In this document: positions 55,208-63,095 of the stretch, one piece after another
How the letters are laid out: every line of letters starts with the position of its first letter
Numbering within the stretch: position 1 is the stretch's first letter
Origin: a virus
Strand: one strand, 5' to 3'
Virus record (IMG/VR): IMGVR_UViG_3300032770_000005
Span: 62,001-126,000 of that record
DNA: 64,000 nucleotides
Program-made: the position numbers and the translations under genes
Notes under the pieces: generated by a model
What the model was told of the DNA's origin: nothing
What the model saw: only the letters and a program-made list of their open reading frames with translations
The model's database searches: none

Positions 55208-55326
55208 CGTGAGCCCGAAGCGAGGCGGGGCGTCCTGCTCTCAGGTTAGTTGGGGCACGCCTGGACCGGGGAAACACCCTTTGTGGGGTCCGCGATCAAG
55301 ACGCACCGCCCCGCTTCCGGCTCACG
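55208..55326. repeat. Long inverted repeat upstream of the 55.2-kb gene
   Basis: CGTGAGCCCGAAGCGAGGCG (from 55208) and, at 55307-55326, the reverse complement of CGTGAGCCGGAAGCGGGGCG: about 20 bases match with one substitution and a five-base gap. They enclose about 75 bases with no gene. Function unknown; two facing regulatory sites are possible. Confidence 0.45.
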
Positions 55327-55369
55327 TTCTACCAAGATTTCGTCCCTTCGCCCACATCGGGCCCGACCC

Positions 55370-56071
55370 TCACCGCTGCGGCCTGCTCACGATCTTGTCC
55401 AAGATCTCCTTCAGGTCCCCTTGGCCCATGTGGTAGCCGGAGATGCGCACGGAGAACATGCGGATCTCGAACTGCGGCGGCCGCAAGATCCAAGCGGTCG
55501 CGTTCACCTGCTGGCCGCTCACGGCGTACGTCGCGAACGCCTCGCCGAGCGGCTCCAAGGGACCCGCGAACGGGAAGATGGTGCCCTGCATCGGCAGCGG
55601 CGCGATCGACGTGCCGCGCGAGCCCTTGGTCGGGTCGTACTGGATGACCTGCCCGCGCATCGAGACGTTCGTGTTGTAGTCGAGCGGGCTGCGGTTCCCG
55701 ATGCTGATCTGAAAGCCGACGTACGTGGCGACGCGCGCCTGCGGCACGAGCGTCATGTCGTCGACGCCGATGCCGCTCGCCTCGTACGCCTCGAACTCGA
55801 AGCTCTTCAGCACGAAGGCCATGTTGTTCGGCACTTCGAGGTTGACCAGCGGCACCGGCACCGGGTACGGCGGCAGGTTGCCGACGAACAGCGGCCGCGG
55901 GTAGTTCGCGAAGTACACGCGGTCGAGGAACGTCGTCGATCTGGACGGCAGGAACTGCCAGAAGCCGTTCAAGATCTGCGTGTTGACCACGCGCGTCGCG
56001 CTCTCGACGTCGGGCAGCATGGACGGCGACTGCGAGAGCGTTGCCGCGCCTCGTCGGATCGAGCCGCTCAT
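55370..56071 (-). CDS. Capsid-candidate protein 1 (jelly-roll-like)
   Basis: 233 residues from ATG 56071, with GGAGGT about six bases upstream. The chain is beta-rich with Pro- and Gly-containing turns: VPLVNLEVPNNMAFVLKSFE, ARVATYVGFQISIGNRSPLD, FEIRMFSVRISGYHM. No Cys, no membrane span. Together with the next two genes it forms a set of three similar-sized beta proteins in tandem, which suits capsid jelly-roll proteins. I recognise no specific family, and a structural search is decisive. Confidence 0.5.
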   Translation of the reverse strand: MSGSIRRGAATLSQSPSMLPDVESATRVVNTQILNGFWQFLPSRSTTFLDRVYFANYPRPLFVGNLPPYPVPVPLVNLEVPNNMAFVLKSFEFEAYEASGIGVDDMTLVPQARVATYVGFQISIGNRSPLDYNTNVSMRGQVIQYDPTKGSRGTSIAPLPMQGTIFPFAGPLEPLGEAFATYAVSGQQVNATAWILRPPQFEIRMFSVRISGYHMGQGDLKEILDKIVSRPQR

Positions 56072-56111
56072 GGTGACCTCCGCTGTGCGGGCGTGCCCAT
56101 CCCGCTGTGTC

Positions 56112-57050
56112 TCAGACCGCCGGCGACTGCGCCTGGAGGATCTTGTATCCGAGCATCGTGAAGTAGAGGACGCCGCCGACCGCGAGCACCTGCCGGCCGA
56201 TGTTGCCCGACACCGTGGGGTCGGGCGGCGGCTGCGCATCGCCCTCGGCGAAGCCGTTCGGGAGCGCGGCGTAGTTGTTCTCGACGAAGCCGAGGTCGCG
56301 CGTCAGCGTCACGTTCAGCGTGATCACCGAGTTCTGCGTGAAGAAGTCGGACGCCGGCAGGTACGCCGGCCGGTCGAACTCCGTGAACAGGTAGCGCGAC
56401 GAGGAGGGGATCTCGTTCTGGCGCGTACGGTTGCTGCCGCTGTCCATGATCTCGAACAGGAAGTCGATGGTGCCCGGCCGGAACGTCTGCACGGCCTGCG
56501 CATCGGCGACCGTGTCGGGGCCGAGGCCCACGCCGATGTACGCGCCCGAGAACGGGTCGGCAGTGCTCGCGATCGGCCGCCACCGCCCGGTGAAGGGCGA
56601 GATGACCTCGGTGCCAATCGGCGGGTCTCCAGGTCGACCGTCCGGCGGATCGATCGTGCCGTACGGGCCGATCGAGTACGTCTTCATCAGGAACGCCGCC
56701 ATGAGCGACGTCGCGACGAAAGGACCGTCGGTGCTGATGGTCTGCGTCGCCGGCAGCCGCGACCCCGCGAGCGACACGCTCGGGTTCGAGGGGCCGGGGA
56801 TCGGGACGTTGAAGTTCAGGAAGTAGGGCACCCGCTTGCCCGGGATGTCCTCGATGTAGCGGATGCGCTCCGCCGCCTTCTTCACCGCGTCCCGCAGCTG
56901 TCCGATGACGAGCTGGTTGTCGCTGTTCTGCTGCGCGAGCTGCTTGTACGCCTTCAGGAGCGACTTCATCTGAGTCGCCATGCGCTGCTCGCGGTCCATC
57001 AGGCCGCGGAGATAGGCAGCAACCTGGGGATCATCGGTGATCGAGGGCAT
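56112..57050 (-). CDS. Capsid-candidate protein 2, with N-terminal helix and C-terminal anchor
   Basis: 312 residues from ATG 57050, with AGGAAGG upstream. The N-terminal 75 residues form a coiled coil (DREQRMATQMKSLLKAYKQL). Then beta-rich sequence: FLFEIMDSGSNRTRQNEIPS, FTEFDRPAYLPASDFFTQNS, ITLNVTLTRDLGF. The C-terminus has a short membrane-like segment (VLAVGGVLYFTMLGYKI). The DSGSNRTRQ...RPAYLP pattern resembles single jelly-roll virion proteins, but this is tentative. Confidence 0.45.
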   Translation of the reverse strand: MPSITDDPQVAAYLRGLMDREQRMATQMKSLLKAYKQLAQQNSDNQLVIGQLRDAVKKAAERIRYIEDIPGKRVPYFLNFNVPIPGPSNPSVSLAGSRLPATQTISTDGPFVATSLMAAFLMKTYSIGPYGTIDPPDGRPGDPPIGTEVISPFTGRWRPIASTADPFSGAYIGVGLGPDTVADAQAVQTFRPGTIDFLFEIMDSGSNRTRQNEIPSSSRYLFTEFDRPAYLPASDFFTQNSVITLNVTLTRDLGFVENNYAALPNGFAEGDAQPPPDPTVSGNIGRQVLAVGGVLYFTMLGYKILQAQSPAV

Positions 57051-57146
57051 CTGGGATCCGCCTTCCTCTTCCGCGTCTTTCAGCGGCGTTGGTTGGTGAC
57101 CAGGCGCCTCCTCAGCGCGAGGTCATGTGTCTCGTGAGAGACTGGC

Positions 57147-57182
57147 CGGGGATGGCCGCCGCAGGGACTGATGTCCTGCGAC
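57147..57182 (+). repeat. Single palindromic repeat unit between capsid genes
   Basis: A divergent copy (GCCGCAGGGACTGATGTCCT then GCGAC) of the window-wide repeat. It shows that repeats also reach the virion block. Confidence 0.55.
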
Positions 57183-57220
57183 CTCCGCTTACGACGCGAG
57201 CGGCGCAAGCAGAGGTCGCA

Positions 57221-57236
57221 GGGCGCCGAAGCGCCC
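57221..57236 (-). terminator. UUCG-capped hairpin after the main capsid-candidate gene
   Basis: On the minus strand GGGCGC-TTCG-GCGCCC, a 6-bp stem with the very stable UUCG tetraloop, begins 11 bases after the stop codon at 57247. No U run follows. It may stabilise the 3' end or act in termination. Confidence 0.5.
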
Positions 57237-57246
57237 CGCGATGCGT

Positions 57247-58020
57247 TCAGAGGACGTCGCGGCTGTGGACGCCATCGATCAGGTACTTGACGTCCTTCTC
57301 GATGTTGTCGATGCCGTTGACCGTCAGGTCGCCGGTGACCGGCTGGGTCACGCCGGGGCTGATCGCCGCCGCGGGACCCACCGTGCCGTCGATCTGGCCG
57401 GCGAGCTGGTCGATCATGTTCGCACCGGTCGACGGGCCGATCGGGCTCGCCGTGACGATGCACTGGAAGCCCTGACGCGGCGGGATGAGGATCGGCCGCG
57501 CGAGCCGCATGAGGGCCGACGAGGTCGGCACGCCGTTGTTGAACCGCGGCAGCCGCGAGTCCGAGCTGAAGCCGTCGAGACCACCGGCGAACGGCGTGTA
57601 CGCCGTGAACGTGGTGAGCTGCGGCTTGTCACCGGCCTGGAACTGCCAGAACAGCTGGTTCTCGGCCTGCATGTACAGCTTGTAGACGCGCTGCACACGA
57701 TCCGGGAACACGCCTGCCACCGAGCCCACCGACGTCTGCACCTGGTTGACCAGGAACTGCGCCTCCGGGTTGAACCGGAAGTACGTCCAGACGCGCACCG
57801 CGAGGGTGATGAACGTCTGGTCCGACGGCAGGAAGCCGCCGGTGGTGAGGTTGGTGATGGCGATGTCGCCACCGCCCTTGAGGAACAGCTGGGTGCGCGG
57901 CTGGGGCACGCTGAACGTGTTCAGCGGGTTGAGCCGCAGGTCGGTGGACCCGTCGACGCGGATGAGCGAGTCGTAGAACGGCTGATGGACGCGCTCGCGC
58001 GTCCCCACGATCTTGGGCAT
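57247..58020 (-). CDS. Capsid-candidate protein 3, probable major capsid protein
   Basis: 257 residues from ATG 58020, with AAGGAG about eight bases upstream. Beta-rich with typical jelly-roll segments: RTQLFLKGGGDIAITNLTTG, FLPSDQTFITLAVRVWTYFR, LMRLARPILIPPRQGFQCIV. It has no Arg-rich tail, no Cys except one, and no membrane span. It is first in the operon after a 185-base regulatory gap and has a strong ribosome site and a stable 3' hairpin, as expected for the most abundant virion protein. Identity as major capsid is an inference. Confidence 0.55.
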   Translation of the reverse strand: MPKIVGTRERVHQPFYDSLIRVDGSTDLRLNPLNTFSVPQPRTQLFLKGGGDIAITNLTTGGFLPSDQTFITLAVRVWTYFRFNPEAQFLVNQVQTSVGSVAGVFPDRVQRVYKLYMQAENQLFWQFQAGDKPQLTTFTAYTPFAGGLDGFSSDSRLPRFNNGVPTSSALMRLARPILIPPRQGFQCIVTASPIGPSTGANMIDQLAGQIDGTVGPAAAISPGVTQPVTGDLTVNGIDNIEKDVKYLIDGVHSRDVL

Positions 58021-58205
58021 GTCGTTCTCCTTCGAGACACCGTCCCGCGCCATAATTGGCTTGCGACGATGTTCGCTGTTCCACCACGACAGCACTTCCC
58101 ACTGTGCACAAGCCCTCACCATTGAGGACCTATCTGCGACCCGGAACCTCCCAGTGGTAGGAGGCTTTCACCCGTCGGCTACCGGGTCACAGCTAGCTGG
58201 TCAGT

Positions 58206-58934
58206 TCAGCCGGAAGCTCCGCTGAACAACATCCGAGAGAACATGCCGCCGGCCCATCCTCGGCCGTCCGGCGTCGCCATCTGCTCGCGGACCCTGCGGA
58301 CCGCTCTCTTCTTCACCACGGGGAACGCGAGGTCGATGGGGCTCACGGTCGAGATCGGCTCGTCCGAGTGCCGCACGTCGTTGATGACCGACTCGTCGTA
58401 CCCGTCGAGGCCGAACATGCCGCGGTACGGCGCGCCGGCGTGGCTGATGTCGATCATGTAGTTCGCGCCCATCCCCGAGACGGGCCCGGGCCCCATCGGC
58501 ACCATGGCCACGGGCGCGACCGGCGCGGGTGCGGGGGTCGGCGTCGGCAGCACGGTGTCCTGGATGAGCTGGAGCGGCAGCCACGGCTTCAGACCGCTCA
58601 CGCCAGCGCCGGCCGCGATGGACATCTGCGTCTCGGGCGAGAGACCGAGCGGCTGCCCCACCGCGTACGCCGCGATGGCGCTCGCGAGCGAGGCGCCGGT
58701 CGCGACGATGCGAGGATCCATGGTCGGCAGGTACGAGCCGCCGACCATGGAGCCCAGCCACTGCGCGAGGATCATGCCGCCCGTCGCCCCGAGAGCCGGC
58801 ACCACGACCTTGTCGACCAGGTCGGCGCTCCCGAGGTTGCGAGCGAGGCGCCGAACCGAGCTGAAGCCGCGCACGCGGCGGTTGTGCACCACCGCGTACG
58901 CGTTTCTGCTGACTCGGCGCCTTCGCTTGCTCAT
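58206..58934 (-). CDS. Arg-rich membrane protein, paralogue of the 58.9-kb protein
   Basis: 242 residues. MSKRRRRVSRNAYAVVHNRR is the basic head. Two membrane segments follow (VVPALGATGGMILAQWLGSM; TGASLASAIAAYAVGQ). A Pro- and Ala-rich linker leads to a C-terminus DGRGWAGGMFSRMLFSG, which matches the end of the adjacent protein (EGRGFAGGIFGRTLFSG). A virion membrane protein is likely. The gap 58021-58205 upstream of the capsid gene is non-coding. Confidence 0.6.
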   Translation of the reverse strand: MSKRRRRVSRNAYAVVHNRRVRGFSSVRRLARNLGSADLVDKVVVPALGATGGMILAQWLGSMVGGSYLPTMDPRIVATGASLASAIAAYAVGQPLGLSPETQMSIAAGAGVSGLKPWLPLQLIQDTVLPTPTPAPAPVAPVAMVPMGPGPVSGMGANYMIDISHAGAPYRGMFGLDGYDESVINDVRHSDEPISTVSPIDLAFPVVKKRAVRRVREQMATPDGRGWAGGMFSRMLFSGASG

Positions 58935-58943
58935 GACTGCTCC

Positions 58944-61403
58944 TCAGGCCTGCATCCCGGAGAACAGGGTGCGACCGAAGATGCCGCCCGCGAACCCGCG
59001 CCCCTCGTCGGTGGCGTAGTTCCGCTTCTGGACCTTCGTGTCGCGGTGCATCACGCCCGTGACGTCGGTGGCGATGTCCGCCGGCGTCTCGGTCGAGACG
59101 AACGGCGGCTGCGGGAGCGCCGGCGGCATGCCCGGCGGTCCGACCGGCGCCGGCGTCACCGCGCCCGTCACGACGGGCTGGATGGGCGGCGCCGCCGCAG
59201 CGGCCGCAGCCGTCGCGTCGTCACCGAAGCCCGCCGCAGCGTAGTACGTGCCCAGACCCGCCGCGGCCTCGTAGGGCCCACCGGCCGTCGCCTCCATGAC
59301 GTCCATCAGGCCGTCGATCGAGGAGTGGTCGGCGGGATCGATGCCCTCCTGGTAGCCCGCGGCCGCGTAGAACGTGCCCATGCCGCTGAGCGGCTGCTGC
59401 ACGTACTCGCCGACGCCGCTGAGCGGCTGCTGCACGTACTCGCCCATGCTCGGGTCCTGGACGTACGCGCCGACGCCGCTGAGCGGCTGCTGCACGTACT
59501 CGCCCATCCCCGCCGTGGCGTAGTAGGTCCCGAGGTACGGCGCCGCCTGCGTGCCGCGGAGGAGCCGCGCCATGAAGGCCGCACCCTCGCCGGCGACGAT
59601 CGCCGTGAGGTTCTGCCGGAGCATCGGGAACCGCGCCGCCGCGACGATGGTCGCCAGCGCGACCGCCAGGTTCGTGACCGACTTCGTCACGATGGCCTGA
59701 TCGGGCGTCTGACCCGCATCGAGCACGTTGCGCACCTGGTCGATGTTGGCGACCGCGTTCGCCGCACCGTTCGACGCCATGAGGCCACCGATCGCCCAGA
59801 CCGACGGCATGGCGACGTCGTTCATGAGATCGATCTGCGTCCCCATGATGCTGAGGTTCCGGCGCAGGTGGCGACGACGACGGTGGTTCGACCGCATGCT
59901 GTGGCGCTTGCTGTGGCGCTTGCTGTTGCGGCGCATCCGCCGATGATGTCGGTTGCGCACGACGATGTACTTGTTGGCGCTCACCCGCCGGCTCGACCGA
60001 CGCGACCGACGACGCTTGTTCCGACGCATGCCCATGGAGGTCCTCCTGTTCCTTCTGTTCGACGCGAGCGACTTGCGGCGACGCGAGCGCGCGTAGCCCT
60101 CGCGAAGCGCTCGCTCGTGAGCGCGCTTCGCTGCACCTCCGAACGTGAAGCGGCGCGTGTAGCTCCGCTCCGAGACGAACCCCGGCACGTACGTCGCGTA
60201 GCCGCGACGACGCGAGCGAGGTCCGAACTGGACCAGCTGGATGCGCTGGCCCGCTGCACGACCGCCACGCTGGGACGTGCGGCCGAGCAGGTTCGCTGCC
60301 ATGCGGATCCCCGCCGCGCCGTGCGCGTGCCGGGTCGTCGCGTGGATGTACGGCGGGTTGAAGAGCCGGCCCGTGTAGAACGGCGAGGCCGAGTAGCCCT
60401 TCACGCGCTTGTACCCGCGCACCTTCGTCGTGTAGTGGAACTTGCCCTGCTTCTTGCTGATCCGACCACGACGCTGCATGCCACGCGACACCGCTCGCGC
60501 GTGCGACTCCGCGCTCGCCGCGGCCGCCGCCGCCTTCGAGGCCTCGCGCTTCGCAGCGCTGGCTGCCTTCGAGGCAGCTCTCTTCGAGGTGGCCTTCGCC
60601 TTCTTGGCCTTCGAGACGGCCTTCTTGGCGTCCTTCTTCGCCTTCGAGGCCGCCTTGCGCGCCGACTTCGCCGCGGCCTTGGCCGCCTTCGGCGTCGAGG
60701 CGTGCTTCGCCTTCGATGCCGCCTTCTTCGCCCTGGACGCCGCCTTCTTCGACGCCCGAGCCGCGCTCTGCGCGCCCTTCGCCGTGACGCGACCACCCTT
60801 CACGGTGGGAGTGCTGTGGCGGCGGTGGTGCGAGCCGTGGCTCCGGCTGAGCCCGCGCGAGATGCGCCGGCGCTGGCGCGGCGTCAGCGACCCCATCGCC
60901 ATCGCGATCGGCGTCCCCGACACGCGACGGCTACGCCGCTTGCGGCTGTGGCTGCTGCCCGTGTCGACGGCGCGCGAAGCGGCCTTGATCGCTGCGCGAT
61001 CTTCCTCGGACATGTTCCGACGCATCGCGCGCTTGAGCGATTGCACGTTGTAGCCCATCGGTCGTCTCCCTCGTGCGTTTCTGCTGAGCACCTGTTTGCG
61101 GCTGAGCGGATGGGACAGCAGCGTCCCGTACTCGTCGACGGGGTAGAGCCGACCATGGCCCAACTCCGAGGCGTGCTTCTCGGCCCACCGCTTCGCACCG
61201 CGCACCGTTCGGTACGCGGGGCTCAGATGGTGATGGCTGCGCCCACGACCGCTGATCCACTGGAACGGGTTCCGACTCGGCGCACGACCGGGATTGATCA
61301 CGGTCATGTGCGTGACGCCGCCGCCCACGTTCGGCTCCATGCCGGGGCTGCGCTCGTACTTCCGAGCGACGTTCCGTGTCGTCTTGCGGTAGATCAGGGC
61401 CAC
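58944..61403 (-). CDS. Long H1-histone-like basic protein with membrane domain; internal start
   Basis: 819 residues in one frame from GTG 61403. Residues 1-115 are a basic domain. About 215-305 are Lys/Ala/Ser repeats (SRAKKAASKAKHASTPKAAK), as in H1-like proteins. 455-520 are Arg-rich (RRNKRRRSRRSSRRVSANKY), then membrane segments (VWAIGGLMASNGAANAV; NLAVALATIVAAARFP), and repeats of GEYVQQPLSGV near 630-675. ATG 60035 has AGGAGG six bases upstream and would give a separate 363-residue protein; ATG 61058 also has a ribosome site. DNA packing plus a membrane anchor is inferred. Confidence 0.65.
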   Translation of the reverse strand: MALIYRKTTRNVARKYERSPGMEPNVGGGVTHMTVINPGRAPSRNPFQWISGRGRSHHHLSPAYRTVRGAKRWAEKHASELGHGRLYPVDEYGTLLSHPLSRKQVLSRNARGRRPMGYNVQSLKRAMRRNMSEEDRAAIKAASRAVDTGSSHSRKRRSRRVSGTPIAMAMGSLTPRQRRRISRGLSRSHGSHHRRHSTPTVKGGRVTAKGAQSAARASKKAASRAKKAASKAKHASTPKAAKAAAKSARKAASKAKKDAKKAVSKAKKAKATSKRAASKAASAAKREASKAAAAAASAESHARAVSRGMQRRGRISKKQGKFHYTTKVRGYKRVKGYSASPFYTGRLFNPPYIHATTRHAHGAAGIRMAANLLGRTSQRGGRAAGQRIQLVQFGPRSRRRGYATYVPGFVSERSYTRRFTFGGAAKRAHERALREGYARSRRRKSLASNRRNRRTSMGMRRNKRRRSRRSSRRVSANKYIVVRNRHHRRMRRNSKRHSKRHSMRSNHRRRRHLRRNLSIMGTQIDLMNDVAMPSVWAIGGLMASNGAANAVANIDQVRNVLDAGQTPDQAIVTKSVTNLAVALATIVAAARFPMLRQNLTAIVAGEGAAFMARLLRGTQAAPYLGTYYATAGMGEYVQQPLSGVGAYVQDPSMGEYVQQPLSGVGEYVQQPLSGMGTFYAAAGYQEGIDPADHSSIDGLMDVMEATAGGPYEAAAGLGTYYAAAGFGDDATAAAAAAAPPIQPVVTGAVTPAPVGPPGMPPALPQPPFVSTETPADIATDVTGVMHRDTKVQKRNYATDEGRGFAGGIFGRTLFSGMQA
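60042..60047 (-). promoter_or_regulatory. Strong internal Shine-Dalgarno site
   Basis: AGGAGG on the minus strand, six bases before ATG 60035, inside the long basic protein frame. It uses AGG codons, which the local Arg codons otherwise avoid in favour of CGC. It suggests that the membrane domain protein is also made alone. Confidence 0.55.
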
Positions 61404-61413
61404 TTGGACGCAA

Positions 61414-61444
61414 CTCGCCTGCTCGACCCCTGAGAGCAGGCGAG
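61414..61444 (-). terminator. 11-bp hairpin before the basic protein gene
   Basis: CTCGCCTGCTC and GAGCAGGCGAG form a perfect stem with a 9-base loop, 10 bases before GTG 61403. It may end the upstream operon or control the start of the next one. It makes GTG 61403 itself a poor start; a downstream ATG such as 61058 may be the true one. Confidence 0.5.
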
Positions 61445-61514
61445 GCGCAAGGCCCCAGGTCTTCGGAGAGAACGCTACACGCGAGAGATCATCGGCGCAA
61501 GAAGAATCGCACGC

Positions 61515-61703
61515 TCACGCGGGCGCCGGTTTCTTCTCGGTCGTCGCATCCTGCGCAAGTTCGCGCAGCTCCTTGGGAATCGCGAACCCGCGGCTCGACT
61601 GCCGCGCCTTGCGTACTTCTCGCTGGAACTCGCCGACCGCCTGCTTCATCTGCTGCACGGCTGTCGGTTCGTCGTCTCGCTTGCGGTCTTCCTCGTCGCT
61701 CAT
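61515..61703 (-). CDS. Small charged helical protein
   Basis: 62 residues from ATG 61703, with GGGGAGG upstream. MSDEEDRKRDDEPTAVQQMK then EFQREVRKARQSSRGF. Highly charged, helical, no membrane span. Coupled by ATGA to the gene before it. It may be a scaffold or assembly protein; this is not shown. Confidence 0.5.
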   Translation of the reverse strand: MSDEEDRKRDDEPTAVQQMKQAVGEFQREVRKARQSSRGFAIPKELRELAQDATTEKKPAPA

Positions 61704-62059
61704 CTTGGCCTCCCCGGCGGAGATCGATCTCCGCGTGAGATCATCTCGAACCGCGCGTCCATCGCGCTGACCTTCGACTCCAAGCTGATCACCTTCTCGC
61801 GCAGGTCGACGAGGATCTCCATGATCTGCTCGTCCACCTGCCGCGTGGCGCCCGTCTCCCTGAGCGCCTGCGAGAACTCCTTCGTCGACTCCACGACCGT
61901 CGCCGTCACGGCTCGCGCGTCGTCCACGCGCGACTGCTGCACCTGGTTGAGGCGCTCGTATAGGCCGCGCGTGAAGACCGCGAGCGGCACGAGGATGAGC
62001 AGAAAGACGGCGCCGAATGCGCCCCACTGCTGCGTGATCTGCTCGGTGCCCGGCGGCAT
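61700..62059 (-). CDS. Membrane protein with coiled-coil tail
   Basis: 119 residues from ATG 62059. One N-terminal span (WGAFGAVFLLILVPLAVFTR) then a long coiled coil (VDEQIMEILVDLREKVISLE). It resembles small anchored spike or scaffold proteins. The frame overlaps the next gene downstream by ATGA. Function unknown. Confidence 0.5.
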   Translation of the reverse strand: MPPGTEQITQQWGAFGAVFLLILVPLAVFTRGLYERLNQVQQSRVDDARAVTATVVESTKEFSQALRETGATRQVDEQIMEILVDLREKVISLESKVSAMDARFEMISRGDRSPPGRPR

Positions 62060-62060
62060 G

Positions 62061-62762
62061 TCAGCCGTCGATCCCGTCCTTGAGCACGCGGAGCCGCCCA
62101 CCCTGGATGAAGCCCAAGAAGCCGACGTCACCGTTGCGCAGCTTGTGCGGCGCGTAGATGGCGAGCATGTGTCCGTCCGGCGCGGTGAGGAGCCACGCGT
62201 TGCGTGGGTTCACCGTGTGCCGCAGATCGTCGCTCGGATCGTCATCATCGTCGCGCCGCACGAACCAACCGAGGCACTTGCCGAGGCGCGCCCACGCCTT
62301 CGGGTACTTCAGCTTGGTCGTGCCGAAGCGCGCTCGATCTTCCGGCTCCAGGTCGGCGTTGGAGTAGAAGCGCGTGCCGGCCCCGGGCTCGTACTCCAGC
62401 TCCTCGCTCTTGCCGTGCAGGTGCTTGTAGTCGACGTCCTGCCCGTCCTCGTACCACTTGTCGCAGCGGTACATGACGCTCACGCAATCGCCGACCGGCA
62501 CGACGAGCTTCGGAGGCTCGTGGTCGATCTCGACGATGTCGATGGGCTGCTTCTGATGGAACAGCCGGTAGCGTGCGAGCGCGGCGTCGAGGTCGCGCCC
62601 CTCGGAACCGGCGATGCGCATCGGATCTTCGATGGAGCGCCCGTAGCGCTGCCCCATCGCACCCTCGGAGCCTCGCGGCGCCATCTCGCTCGACGGCGCG
62701 TTCGGGCGTAGGCGCCGGCTTGCTCTGCGGCTGCTGCTGCCACGACTGCTGCGCCTGGTCAT
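62061..62762 (-). CDS. Unknown protein with basic N-terminus, virion block
   Basis: 233 residues. Arg-rich head (TRRSSRGSSSRRASRRLRPN), then a mixed alpha-beta body: KLVVPVGDCVSVMYRCDKWY, AWARLGKCLGWFVRRDDDDD, NAWLLTAPDGHMLAIYAPHK. Two Cys could pair. The last part, RNGDVGFLGFIQGGRLRVLK, is beta. Coupled by ATGA to the gene upstream. Probable structural or DNA-binding protein. Confidence 0.5.
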   Translation of the reverse strand: MTRRSSRGSSSRRASRRLRPNAPSSEMAPRGSEGAMGQRYGRSIEDPMRIAGSEGRDLDAALARYRLFHQKQPIDIVEIDHEPPKLVVPVGDCVSVMYRCDKWYEDGQDVDYKHLHGKSEELEYEPGAGTRFYSNADLEPEDRARFGTTKLKYPKAWARLGKCLGWFVRRDDDDDPSDDLRHTVNPRNAWLLTAPDGHMLAIYAPHKLRNGDVGFLGFIQGGRLRVLKDGIDG

Positions 62763-63082
62763 CGCTGACTCCAGAGCCAGTATAGACCGACGCCGATCGC
62801 CGCGCCGATCAGATACTTCTGCATGTCGGCAGCGGCCGGCAGGTCGAGGCCGAGGCCTGAGCCCGCCACGCGTCGACGAACCTCGCCGCGGCACATCGTG
62901 TCGTAGCCGACGAATCTGGCGCTCGGCGGGAGCGGGTTGCACTGCGTGTCTGGGTCCGCGCCGAGGAAGTTGACGTCCGTCGGCCGTGGCGGCACCGGGT
63001 CGTCGCCGACGCTCACGGGCCGCGAGTCGCGGTACACCGCCCACGCGTTGTGATCCCAGTCCCAGACGGAGTACAAGGCCAT
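62759..63082 (-). CDS. Small membrane protein with C-terminal span
   Basis: 107 residues from ATG 63082; ATG 63112 is possible. ALYSVWDWDHNAWAVYRDSR then SVGDDPVPPRPT is a compact N-terminal part with aromatic residues. A membrane span near the C-terminus is LIGAAIGVGLYWLWSQ. Probably virion-associated by context. Confidence 0.5.
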   Translation of the reverse strand: MALYSVWDWDHNAWAVYRDSRPVSVGDDPVPPRPTDVNFLGADPDTQCNPLPPSARFVGYDTMCRGEVRRRVAGSGLGLDLPAAADMQKYLIGAAIGVGLYWLWSQR

Positions 63083-63095
63083 CGGTACCACCAGC

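Noticed and set aside
55194-55277. A longer start for the gene at 54255
   Set aside because: AGGAGG lies six bases before GTG 55193, and the upstream part covers one arm of an inverted repeat.
57247-58020. Assignment of the capsid candidate to an HK97-fold family
   Set aside because: No scaffold or protease neighbour, no terminase or portal gene, and a beta-rich sequence without the HK97 helix pattern.
58368-61433. Plus-strand frame of 1021 residues opposite the basic proteins
   Set aside because: It is the antisense image of the Arg/Lys/Ala-rich genes, full of His, Arg and Val runs, without domain or ribosome site.
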